A stretch of DNA of 64,000 nucleotides from DATAJX01 sp036261915 (GTDB taxonomy: Bacteria; Pseudomonadota; Alphaproteobacteria; UBA2136; UBA6156). The stretch is taken from the NCBI GenBank assembly GCA_036261915.1, contig DATAJX010000002.1, forward strand, positions 62,001 through 126,000, in the 5' to 3' direction. Made by a program: the position numbers and the translations under genes. Every line of letters starts with the position of its first letter. The stretch's first letter is position 1. Under the pieces are notes generated by a model. That model did no database searches. It was not told where the DNA came from and saw only the letters and a list, made by a program, of their open reading frames with translations. Shown piece by piece: positions 14,100 to 21,441 of this stretch.

Positions 14100-16301
14100 A
14101 TGAAAGACCATCACGCCCACCATCACGGCCACGGCGATTGCTGCCACGGCCACAAGCCAGCCGTTGCCGCGGCCCAACCGGTGCCCGAAAACGGTAAGGA
14201 CATCATCTACACCTGCCCCATGCACCCGCAAATCCGCCAGAAAGGGCCGGGCAACTGCCCCATCTGCGGCATGACGCTGGAACCGGAGAACGCCGCCCAG
14301 GCCACCGACGATAGCGAACTCAGGGATATGACCCGACGCTTCCGGGTGGCGGCGGTGTTGTCAGCGCCCTTGGCGCTGGCGGTGATGTTCCTACACCTGC
14401 CGGGATTCCCGCTCCCTGAGTTGGCCCATTCCGAAGCCTATATGTGGGTGCAGTTGGCTCTGGCAACGCCGGTGGTGCTGTGGGCGGGTTGGCCGTTCTT
14501 TGAACGTGGCGCACGTTCCTTCCTTACTTTGCGCTTCAATATGTTCACGCTGATTGCGCTGGGCGTGGGGGTTGCTTACGGCTACAGCCTGTTTGCCAGT
14601 TTCTTGCCCCGCTTAGTAGCGCCTAATGGCGGTATGCCCGATCTTTACTACGAGGCAGCTTCGGTCATCGTCGCCCTGGTGCTGCTGGGTCAGGTGCTGG
14701 AATTGAAAGCCCGCACCCAGACCAGCGCCGCCGTGCGCGAACTGCTGGAGCTGGCGCCGGAAACCGCCAGAATTGTTCATGCCGATGGCCGGGAGGAAGA
14801 CGTGCCGCTGAGCCAGGTGAAAGCCGGTGACCTGCTGCTGGTGAAGCCGGGCGGGCGCGTACCGGTGGACGGTGTGGTGGTGTCCGGCAGCGCCAGTGTC
14901 GACCAGTCGATGATGACCGGCGAATCCGTGCCGGTGGAGTGCAAGGAAGGCAGCAAGGTGGTGGGCGGCACCATCCTGCTCTCCGGCAGCCTCACCATGC
15001 GGGCCGAGAAAGTGGGGGCCGACACCCTGCTGTCGCGCATCGTCGAGCTGGTGGCCAAGGCCCAGCGTAGCCGGGCGCCCATCCAGAAGCTGGTGGATAC
15101 CGTCTCCGCCTGGTTCGTGCCTGCGGTGCTGGTGGTGGCGGTGGTTTCGGCCATCGTTTGGTATGCGGTGGGGCCGGAGCCTGCCTTCACCAATGCCTTG
15201 CTGGCGGCGGTGGCGGTGCTAATCATCGCCTGCCCGTGCGCCCTGGGGTTGGCTACGCCGATGTCGATCATGGTCGGCACCGGGCGCGGCGCCAAATCCG
15301 GCGTGCTGATCCGTGACGCCGAGGCGCTGGAGGTGCTGGGCAAGGTCAACACCCTACTGGTGGACAAGACCGGCACGCTGACCCTTGGGCGGCCCAAACT
15401 TGCCGCCGTGCAGGCCGTGAAGGGCTTTTCGGAGGGTGAGGTGCTGACCCTGGCCGCCGCGCTGGAACAGAACAGCGAACACCCGATGTCCTCCGCCGTG
15501 GTGGAAGGTGCCCGCGCCAAGGGGCTGGAGATTCCCAAGGCCAGCGGGTTCCAGTCGGACTCCGGCAAGGGTATCCGCGGCAAAGTGGGCAAACGCTCCC
15601 TCATTCTGGGCAACCCCATGCTGCTGGAAGAGGAGAAAATCGACATCTCCCCGCTGACCAAGCAGGCGGATGACCTGCGGGCCGAGGGCAGTACGGTGGT
15701 GTTCCTGGGCGTGGACGGCAAGCTGGCGGGCCTGCTGGCCGCCGCCGACCCCATCAAGGAGGACGCGGCGTCATCCGTGGCCGCGTTGAAAGCCCTCGGC
15801 ATCGACGTGGTGATGGTGACTGGTGACAACCGCACCACCGCGCAGGCGGTGGCCGGGAAGCTCGGCATCACCCAGGTGGAGGCCGATGTGTTGCCGGAAC
15901 ACAAGAACGCCACCGTGCGGAAGTACCAGGAGCAAGGCCATATCGTCGCCATGGCGGGCGACGGGGTGAACGACGCCCCGGCGCTGGCGCAGGCGCAGGT
16001 GGGCATCGCTATGGGCACCGGCACCGACATCGCCATGGAAAGCGCGGCGGTGACGCTGGTGAAGGGCGACGTGGCGGGCATCGTGCGGGGCATCCACCTC
16101 AGCCGCGCCACCATGGCCAACATCCGGCAGAACCTGTTCCTGGCGTTCATCTACAATGCGCTCAGCGTGCCGGTGGCGGCGGGGGTGTTCTATCCGCTGT
16201 TCGGCTGGACGCTCAGCCCGATCATCGCCAGCGCGGCGATGGCGCTGAGTTCGGTGTCGGTGATTGGTAATGCCCTGAGATTAAAGAGCGAAAACGTGTG
16301 A
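14100..16301 (+). CDS. copA2: P1B-type copper-exporting ATPase
   Basis: 733 residues. The N-terminus is His/Cys-rich (HHAHHHGHGDCCHGH) and carries a heavy-metal-binding domain YTCPMHPQIR...CPICGMTLEP (38-62) in place of CxxC HMA domains. Then come eight membrane spans, the actuator TGES (273-276), the membrane copper site CPC (378-380), phosphorylation site DKTGT (422-426) and GDGVND (620-625), with the C-terminal YN and MALSSVSV motifs of Cu(I) pumps. It exports cytosolic Cu(I) to the periplasm, where the multicopper oxidase and cupredoxin act. It closes the copper cluster; the retron-type unit follows on the opposite strand. The symbol is descriptive, used to avoid confusion with the oxidase. 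Confidence 0.92.
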   Translation: MKDHHAHHHGHGDCCHGHKPAVAAAQPVPENGKDIIYTCPMHPQIRQKGPGNCPICGMTLEPENAAQATDDSELRDMTRRFRVAAVLSAPLALAVMFLHLPGFPLPELAHSEAYMWVQLALATPVVLWAGWPFFERGARSFLTLRFNMFTLIALGVGVAYGYSLFASFLPRLVAPNGGMPDLYYEAASVIVALVLLGQVLELKARTQTSAAVRELLELAPETARIVHADGREEDVPLSQVKAGDLLLVKPGGRVPVDGVVVSGSASVDQSMMTGESVPVECKEGSKVVGGTILLSGSLTMRAEKVGADTLLSRIVELVAKAQRSRAPIQKLVDTVSAWFVPAVLVVAVVSAIVWYAVGPEPAFTNALLAAVAVLIIACPCALGLATPMSIMVGTGRGAKSGVLIRDAEALEVLGKVNTLLVDKTGTLTLGRPKLAAVQAVKGFSEGEVLTLAAALEQNSEHPMSSAVVEGARAKGLEIPKASGFQSDSGKGIRGKVGKRSLILGNPMLLEEEKIDISPLTKQADDLRAEGSTVVFLGVDGKLAGLLAAADPIKEDAASSVAALKALGIDVVMVTGDNRTTAQAVAGKLGITQVEADVLPEHKNATVRKYQEQGHIVAMAGDGVNDAPALAQAQVGIAMGTGTDIAMESAAVTLVKGDVAGIVRGIHLSRATMANIRQNLFLAFIYNALSVPVAAGVFYPLFGWTLSPIIASAAMALSSVSVIGNALRLKSENV

Positions 16302-16308
16302 GCAGCTC

Positions 16309-17208
16309 TTAAGAAGGATTAACCTGCTTGTTTGCTTTGCGGAACTGGGATGCCTGTGCGTTCAGACCCCGAATGCGTTTTTTCAGCTTCACTCTCGCCT
16401 TCTCGTCTTTCACCACCCGCAGTTCCTTATTCGCTAACCAAAGCTTTTTATGCTGACGGTTCGGCATGAGAATTTTGCCGTCACGCAGGACAGTGCCGGT
16501 AACTTCCGCAGCCTTATCAATGAAGGATTTCTCCTTATGATAGCGAAGACCCGTGGAATGGATTGTCTGGCGGACTTTCCATTTCAGGGTTCCCGGTACA
16601 ACCTGACCCGAAACCGTGAGGTCATCGACATACACCGTGTTTACGCAGCCCTCGTCCTTGCATAACCGGGCAATCTTCTGCCAAACGTCATAAAATGCAT
16701 AATGCGCCATGACGGGACTCAACGGGCTGCCTGTGGGCAAATGCCCCTTGTAAGTTGCCAGCCGTGTCAGCAGCCTTGCCACGTCCGGCGAGCATTTCAT
16801 TACTTCCCTGAAGAACCAGGTAACGCGCCGGGAGGGGGTGTTGGGAAAGTATTTTTTCACATCCCACGTTTTTACAACCCTGCTGTTCCGATGTACGGCA
16901 GCATTTGTAATATAGGAGCGTCCCTTGACCGGGCAATAGAGGTAGTCCGGCGGTTGGATGCGCGTCAAATACCGGGCAAGATCTCCCTGTATCTTCTTCA
17001 GATCGGCGGAAGGTTCCTCAACCTTACGGGGCTTTTTGCCGGGCTTTTTGATTTCAAATTCCCTGTAAAGGGCATCTCCCATAGAGATAAGCTTTTGCAA
17101 TTGGGGAAGGGTCAAACCGAGACGTTCCGCCAATTTACGCTTGGTCGTGATCATGTACAGGCATGACTGACCGAAGCCGTGAGGTGTCCTGGCCTTATTC
17201 GTCATCAT
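16309..17208 (-). CDS. retron-type reverse transcriptase
   Basis: 299 residues. It has the retron hallmarks: NAAVH (102-106, the NAxxH region X motif), the catalytic YVDD (193-196), LPTGSPLSP before it, and the VTG triplet (236-238, region Y). A basic tail follows. Retron enzymes copy part of a partner RNA into msDNA and, with effector proteins, act in phage defence. The start at 17208 overlaps the stop of the Xre gene by 14 nt; ATG 17154 is an alternative. It is last in a small unit of 57-residue protein, Xre, RT. The partner RNA is expected upstream, in 17703-17960. Confidence 0.88.
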   Translation of the reverse strand: MMTNKARTPHGFGQSCLYMITTKRKLAERLGLTLPQLQKLISMGDALYREFEIKKPGKKPRKVEEPSADLKKIQGDLARYLTRIQPPDYLYCPVKGRSYITNAAVHRNSRVVKTWDVKKYFPNTPSRRVTWFFREVMKCSPDVARLLTRLATYKGHLPTGSPLSPVMAHYAFYDVWQKIARLCKDEGCVNTVYVDDLTVSGQVVPGTLKWKVRQTIHSTGLRYHKEKSFIDKAAEVTGTVLRDGKILMPNRQHKKLWLANKELRVVKDEKARVKLKKRIRGLNAQASQFRKANKQVNPS

Positions 17209-17491
17209 CCCGCTCTTCCAAAAACCGCATGAGATTTATGACCTTTTTCGTCACCAGGACGCGCGCCTTTTCATGGGCGCCTTTGAGATTCAGGTTTTCG
17301 GAAAAATAGAGGATTGATGACGGTGGTATATCGAATACCTTTGAGTAACTGTCGATGAGCTGCAGCGTCGGGTTCTTATCGCCGCTTTCGATCTCGGAAA
17401 GGTAGGATTTGGAGATGCCCAGCTTGTCCGCCGCCTCTTTCTGTTTGAGGTCGTGGAAAACACGGATGAACCGGAGGGCCTCGTTTAACAT
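17195..17491 (-). CDS. Xre-family helix-turn-helix protein, retron partner
   Basis: 98 residues. Residues 5-60 are a Cro/CI-type HTH (FHDLKQKEAADKLGISKSYLSEIESGDKNPTLQLIDSYSKVF), followed by a short acidic tail. It overlaps the reverse transcriptase by 14 nt and begins 37 bp after the 57-residue gene, with AAGGACAGGAA as ribosome-binding site. Xre-type partners are known for one retron class, where they may silence or form part of the effector. Here it could also simply regulate the unit. Confidence 0.85.
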   Translation of the reverse strand: MLNEALRFIRVFHDLKQKEAADKLGISKSYLSEIESGDKNPTLQLIDSYSKVFDIPPSSILYFSENLNLKGAHEKARVLVTKKVINLMRFLEERDDDE

Positions 17492-17528
17492 TTCCTGTCC
17501 TTGTCCATTAATACATCAGGGGGGCGGC

Positions 17529-17702
17529 TTACTTCGAGAAAATCTTGGAGAGGATGAGGATCAGTTGGGTCAGGCGAATCGCCACACCCAAGGAATTCAT
17601 CACAATCTTCAGCGTCACCTTGTTACGGAGCGCGCGCATCCGCTTCAAAGTGTCCCGTTTCAGCCGCCGCAGCGCCCAGTTGAGTTTGTCCAACGTTTCC
17701 AT
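17529..17702 (-). CDS. 57-residue basic/hydrophobic small protein, candidate retron effector
   Basis: A short frame starting METLDKLNWA with a strong ribosome-binding site (AAAGGA, 8 nt upstream). Residues 10-32 are highly basic (LRRLKRDTLKRMRALRNK) and residues 34-56 hydrophobic and amphipathic (VMNSLGVAIRLTQLILILSK). This layout is that of small membrane-active toxins. It sits 37 bp before the Xre gene in the same direction, with nothing else between it and the retron RNA region, so it is a likely third component. Function is inferred from position and composition only. A 10-bp inverted repeat overlaps its ribosome-binding site (see 17713-17764). Confidence 0.6.
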   Translation of the reverse strand: METLDKLNWALRRLKRDTLKRMRALRNKVTLKIVMNSLGVAIRLTQLILILSKIFSK

Positions 17703-17960
17703 CGGTTCGTCCTTTCTTTACCAACACCGCGGAATTGCGGCGTTGTGCCCCGGCGGTAAAGAAAATAGGAATGGTGCTGCTTAACCCTGTGTATCCTGTG
17801 AGCCAATTAAGTGCCCCTAATTGCTCACTGCCGTCTGCGTTACGCATCTCGCGAGGCGTCTTGGGCAGGCGGAGATTTGGGTAGAAGGTTTTGCCTTCCG
17901 CGAGGAGTTCTCACTCCTCCTAGTCTATGGGGCCTTGTTTTTCCTTTCACATCACTCAAC
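17703..17960 (-). ncRNA. structured leader, candidate retron msr-msd RNA region
   Basis: No gene fits here, but on the minus strand several hairpins lie in a row: AGGAG/CTCCT (about 17900-17920), GAAGG/CCTTC (17884-17898), GTGAGCAATTA/TAATTGGCTCAC (17828-17798) and an outer stem TTTCTTTACC/GGTAAAGAAA (17764-17755 with 17722-17713) enclosing AACGCCGC/GCGGTGTT. A retron RNA is expected directly upstream of its protein genes, which is here. I could not find a convincing long a1/a2 complementarity, so limits and identity are tentative. Confidence 0.35.
17713..17764 (-). promoter_or_regulatory. inverted repeat next to the small-protein ribosome-binding site
   Basis: Ten-base arms TTTCTTTACC (17764-17755) and GGTAAAGAAA (17722-17713) enclose an 8-bp hairpin. 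The 3' arm abuts the AAAGGA ribosome-binding site of the 57-residue gene, so folding could limit its translation. Confidence 0.45.
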
Positions 17961-17996
17961 GCTTGCATCCTGCTCTCACCGCTTCGTGACCACAAG

Positions 17997-18021
17997 AAAA
18001 AAGTTCGCCTACAGCGAACTT
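17997..18021 (-). terminator. hairpin with T-run upstream of the retron region
   Basis: AAGTTCGC-CTACA-GCGAACTT (18001-18021); on the minus strand it is followed by TTTTTT. It would stop minus-strand transcription before the retron leader, insulating it from antisense reading of the vsr region. Confidence 0.55.
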
Positions 18022-18087
18022 GACTGCTGCCGTTTTAAGCAGGACTGCCTGCCGTTCCTGCGCTACGCTGAAACGAAGGCGTTAATC

Positions 18088-18498
18088 ATGACTGATCGAT
18101 TCTCCAAAGCCGACCGCTCCCGCATCATGGCAGCGATCCGGGGCAAGGACACCAAGCCGGAACTGAAGGTCCGCTCCGCCCTGCATGCCGCCGGGTACCG
18201 GTTCCGCCTCCACGGCAAACACCTGCCGGGCAAGCCGGACATCTACCTGACCCGCTACCGGACGGCGGTCTTCGTCCACGGCTGCTTCTGGCACGGCCAC
18301 AATTGCCGCCGCGGCAAGATGCCCACCAGCAGCAACGTGGAATTCTGGGAGGCCAAGATCGGCCGGAACCGTGAGCGGGACGCCGCAGCGCAGAAGGCTT
18401 TGAAAAAGCAAGGATGGAAAGTCCATGTGGTCTGGGAATGCACACTGGAAAAGGGATTAAACGGCCTTCTCGTTGCCTTGAACCGATTAAAAGTCTAA
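18088..18498 (+). CDS. vsr: Vsr very-short-patch mismatch endonuclease
   Basis: 136 residues from the ATG at 18088, where the family N-terminus (MTDRFSKADRSRIMAAIRGKDTKPE) begins; an upstream extension is out of family. Motifs include KPDIYLTRYRTAVFVHGCFWHGH, holding the catalytic Asp and zinc-binding His/Cys of the PD-(D/E)XK-like nuclease fold, and the tail WKVHVVWECTLE. Vsr nicks T:G mismatches made by deamination of 5-methylcytosine. It sits 9 bp before the cytosine methyltransferase, whose mutagenic product it repairs. Confidence 0.93.
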   Translation: MTDRFSKADRSRIMAAIRGKDTKPELKVRSALHAAGYRFRLHGKHLPGKPDIYLTRYRTAVFVHGCFWHGHNCRRGKMPTSSNVEFWEAKIGRNRERDAAAQKALKKQGWKVHVVWECTLEKGLNGLLVALNRLKV

Positions 18499-18507
18499 GG
18501 TTGAATC

Positions 18508-19596
18508 ATGAACAAATACCGCCTGATCGACCTCTTCGCCGGTGCCGGGGGAATGACCCTGGGCTTCGTCGACAAGCGCTTCTGCGGCGGCTTCGAATCC
18601 GTATGGGCCAACGACAACGACAAGGCCGCGGTGGACACCTACATCCGCAATTTCGGCGACCATGCCGATTGCGGCGACATCGAGGCTCTGGTTAAGAACC
18701 ACGCCATTCCCCAAGCCGACGTGGTCATCGGCGGCCCGCCCTGCCAGGGCTTCAGCCTGCTCAACAAGAAGCGCCAAGGCGACAGCCGCCGCGCCCTCTG
18801 GCAGCCTTACATGGACGTGGTGGAGAAATCCGGCGCCAAGGTCTTCGTCATCGAGAACGTGGCCGGGCTGCTCACCTCCGAGGAATACCTGGAGGGCATC
18901 AAGCCCCACGCCGAACGGCTGGGCTTCACCGTTACTGGAGAAATCCTCAATGCAGCCAATTTCGGCGCTCCGCAGACCCGCAAGCGCACGGTCATCATCG
19001 GCTGGAAGCCCGGCGCCGCCGTCATCGGCATGCCCACCGCCACCCATTCCCAAAAGCCCGGCACCGGCCTCAAGCCGTGGGTGACGGTGAAGGACGTCAT
19101 TTCCGACCTGGCGGAGCCTCAGGGCACCGAACCACGCGCCGCCCAGGCTCCGCTCGACCTGCACTTCGGCCGTAACCCGACCGAGATGAGCCTTAAGCGT
19201 TACCGGGCGGTCCCGCCCGGCGGCAACCGCTTCGACCTCCAGCGCAACGCCCCGTCGCTCACGCCCGCCTGCTGGGTCCGCAAGACCTCCGGCGGCACCG
19301 ACCTCTTCGGCCGCCTGTGGTGGGACCGTCCCTCCGTCACCATCCGCACCGAATTCTTCAAGCCCGAAAAGGGCCGCTACCTCCACCCGGAACAGCATCG
19401 TCCCATTACCCACCGCGAGGCCGCCCGCCTGATGGGCTTTCCCGACGACTTCGCCTTCTGCGGCAGCAAGACTGAAATCGCCCGGCAGATCGGCAATGCG
19501 GTGCCGCCCCGCTTGGCAGCCGCCGTGGCCAAGGTCGTCCTGCAATACCTGCAGGCATCTGAATCGGGCGTGAAAAAGGTTAAAAAAGCCGCCTAG
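18508..19596 (+). CDS. DNA (cytosine-5) methyltransferase
   Basis: 362 residues with the ordered C5-methyltransferase motifs: I DLFAGAGG (8-15, S-adenosylmethionine binding), IV GGPPCQGFS (75-83) with catalytic Cys79, VI ENV (116-118), VIII QTRKR (156-160), a variable target-recognition region and X QIGNAVPP near 335. It would protect island and host DNA from the neighbouring HNH enzyme. It is coupled to vsr upstream and converges with the HNH gene, overlapping its stop by 4 nt. The recognition sequence cannot be read from the protein. Confidence 0.95.
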   Translation: MNKYRLIDLFAGAGGMTLGFVDKRFCGGFESVWANDNDKAAVDTYIRNFGDHADCGDIEALVKNHAIPQADVVIGGPPCQGFSLLNKKRQGDSRRALWQPYMDVVEKSGAKVFVIENVAGLLTSEEYLEGIKPHAERLGFTVTGEILNAANFGAPQTRKRTVIIGWKPGAAVIGMPTATHSQKPGTGLKPWVTVKDVISDLAEPQGTEPRAAQAPLDLHFGRNPTEMSLKRYRAVPPGGNRFDLQRNAPSLTPACWVRKTSGGTDLFGRLWWDRPSVTIRTEFFKPEKGRYLHPEQHRPITHREAARLMGFPDDFAFCGSKTEIARQIGNAVPPRLAAAVAKVVLQYLQASESGVKKVKKAA

Positions 19597-20519
19597 GCCA
19601 AGCGTTCCCGCTTATGAAGCTCATCATGGCAGACATTGCATAGGCAACGGAGGTTGTCCGCCGTATTGGCGCCGCCCTTGGCGTGGTGGATGATGTGGTG
19701 AAGTTCCAGGAAACGGGGAGTCTCCTTCCGCCACTTTGACTGGTTCCAACCGCATTCCTCACAGGTATAATTGGCCCGCTCGTAGGCGATCTGGCTTTCC
19801 TTCTCCGGGATGTGTCGGTCGTGAGGCTCGGCCTGGCGCTCGTGCTCGAGGACGTACATGCCCACCCCCAAATCAGGCCTACCGGTGTTACGGGTCATCA
19901 CGGCCCAGCCATACTCCGTCCGTAACTCACGCACCCGCCGTGCCCATTCGGAGCCTTGGGCCACATAACGCAGCTCTTCCTTGTCGACGGGGCGGCCGAC
20001 ATTCGCCCGCAGGTACTTAAGGATTTTGTCGCGGATGGACCCCGGCCCCTTGCGGATGGAATTCGCCAGTTGCCACTTCTCGGCAGCGTCCGGATCGGGC
20101 TTGGCATCCAGCAGGATATATTGATCCGGCTTCATCTTCGGCAGGCCGGTCGATTCGTCTTCCTCCAACTCATCCAGTTTGGGAGCGCCGGATATGACCC
20201 GCCAGCCGTGCTCCTTACGCAGCTCACGGATACGGCGGGCATACTCGCTGATGCCCGCCACTGTGGCCAACTCCGTCCCGTCGACAACCTGCCCGACATG
20301 GAGCTTGAGGTAATTCAGGATGCGCTCCCGCGCCGATTCCCCCAGGTTGCCGCCGAGGGAAGCACCCAGCACGGCCAGGCGGCTCTGCACGGCGTGGATG
20401 AGCTTGGCTTGCTTGCGGATGTCGTCGGTGCCGGTGAGGGTCGAAGCCAATTCGGCGCTTAGCCGCTCCACCTCCTGGGTGAGCTTTAAAATGTCGGACG
20501 GTTTGACGCGCTTGGCCAT
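19593..20519 (-). CDS. HNH restriction endonuclease with two winged-helix-like repeats
   Basis: 308 residues. An N-terminal coiled segment (1-55) is followed by two copies of one module, ILNYLKLHVGQVVDGTEL...YARRIRELRKEHGWRV (about 68-115) and ILKYLRANVGRPVDKEEL...WARRVRELRTEYGWAV (about 165-210). The C-terminus is an HNH nuclease: CEECGWN, LELHHIIHHAKGGANTADN and CNVCHDELH, with four cysteines for structural zinc. Facing the C5-methyltransferase tail to tail, it is the probable restriction partner. The repeats look like DNA-binding winged helices and could each read a half-site. Confidence 0.85.
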   Translation of the reverse strand: MAKRVKPSDILKLTQEVERLSAELASTLTGTDDIRKQAKLIHAVQSRLAVLGASLGGNLGESARERILNYLKLHVGQVVDGTELATVAGISEYARRIRELRKEHGWRVISGAPKLDELEEDESTGLPKMKPDQYILLDAKPDPDAAEKWQLANSIRKGPGSIRDKILKYLRANVGRPVDKEELRYVAQGSEWARRVRELRTEYGWAVMTRNTGRPDLGVGMYVLEHERQAEPHDRHIPEKESQIAYERANYTCEECGWNQSKWRKETPRFLELHHIIHHAKGGANTADNLRCLCNVCHDELHKRERLA

Positions 20520-20648
20520 GATTGGCCGAGAGTATCGGCAAATTAATCAGCCGTCTACACAGAGCATCACGGCCACAACATCACCGTCGTCTAGATATTG
20601 CCTACCTTGCAGCAGAAGGCTTAAAAGCCGCCATGAGGATGCCCAGAT

Positions 20649-20867
20649 TCAAACCTTCTCCGGTGGCACATGCCTACGGGGGGTTTTCTCCCCCAGGTAA
20701 TGGGTGATGGTCAAAAGCGGCCCCCGCCGCTTCATCTTTTTCAGCTCATCAAACAACTCCACCAATCCAACAAAGTAGCCGTCTTTCAGCAACAGCCCGA
20801 TTGCCCGCGCCACCCGTGGCGAGGTAGTGGCAAACCGGTAAACCGTCCTTTTCCGCGGCTTCTTCAT
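20649..20867 (-). CDS. small basic protein, tandem paralogue B, unknown
   Basis: 72 residues from the ATG at 20867, which overlaps the stop of the upstream paralogue (ATGA). It shares the core TVYRFATTSPRVARAIGLLLKDG...LLTITHYLGEK with the 70-residue gene above it (TIYQFTTSSPRVARAIEMILKDH...LLRVAGYLGER). Basic and probably helical, it could bind DNA. I do not recognise the family. A longer in-frame ATG at 20984 is inside the upstream gene and is not favoured. Confidence 0.65.
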   Translation of the reverse strand: MKKPRKRTVYRFATTSPRVARAIGLLLKDGYFVGLVELFDELKKMKRRGPLLTITHYLGEKTPRRHVPPEKV

Positions 20868-21076
20868 GACGCCTTGGGTTGGCCGCCGGGTTTCCGCTCC
20901 CCCAAATACCCCGCCACCCGCAACAGGGTATTTCGGCGCCTGGGGGTGTGCAGCCGGGCGAAGAGTGCCAGCAGTTCGATGCACCGGTGGTCTTTGAGAA
21001 TCATTTCAATCGCCCGCGCCACCCGCGGTGAGGAGGTGGTGAACTGGTAGATGGTCTTTTTGTGATGCTGTTCCAT
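20864..21076 (-). CDS. small basic protein, tandem paralogue A, unknown
   Basis: 70 residues, MEQHHKKTIYQFTTSSPRV..., translationally coupled to paralogue B. The two are about half identical, so they arose by duplication. The ATG follows GGGAAGGAAG at a longer than usual spacing. It is the first gene after the 12-copy iteron field on this strand, so either protein may be the iteron ligand or be controlled from it. No recognised domain. Confidence 0.65.
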   Translation of the reverse strand: MEQHHKKTIYQFTTSSPRVARAIEMILKDHRCIELLALFARLHTPRRRNTLLRVAGYLGERKPGGQPKAS

Positions 21077-21124
21077 GACGGCACAATTGCTTCCTTCCCA
21101 CCCCTTATCCAGTCCTTTATGCAG

Positions 21125-21385
21125 GTGCGTACCCACCTGCGTACCCAAACGGGGGTGCGTACCCAAAGTGCGTACCCAAATGTCCGACAACAAAGGGGTA
21201 AATCATTACATTTCAAAGTGTTGATGGGTGCGTACCCAGTGAGTACGCACCAAGTACGCACCTAAACATAAATGATACAAATACTTAGGGTGCGTACCTG
21301 TTTCAAGTACGCACCTTGGGTACGCACCAAACAGTTTTTTTATTACAAATACTTGAATGCCAAAGTGCGTACTTGGGGTGCGTAC
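21125..21385. repeat. iteron field, 12 copies of GTGCGTAC
   Basis: Exact or near-exact copies start at 21125, 21137 (first base changed), 21155, 21168, 21228, 21243 (inverted), 21254 (inverted), 21290, 21307 (inverted), 21320 (inverted), 21365 and 21378. Most extend to GGTGCGTACCC. Spacing varies from 11 to 60 bp, and an AT-rich stretch (21330-21360) lies among them. There is no coding frame. It lies between a replication-type gene cluster and two small basic genes, as an origin with initiator sites or a multi-operator control region would. Confidence 0.85.
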
Positions 21386-21441
21386 TCAAAATTTGGTCCT
21401 GTCGCTAGCAAAATAACGGGCCTTAGCCCGCCGCATAGCGT

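Noticed and set aside
17703..17960. Firm retron RNA boundaries
   Set aside because: Only a short 10-bp pair was found at the 3' side; no long a1/a2 complement could be matched by eye.
17821..18087. N-terminal extension of Vsr to 17821
   Set aside because: Family similarity starts at 18088, with AAGG just before; the extension crosses hairpins and the retron leader.
21125..21385. CRISPR array
   Set aside because: Units are 8-11 bp, occur in both orientations and have irregular short spacing; no cas genes.
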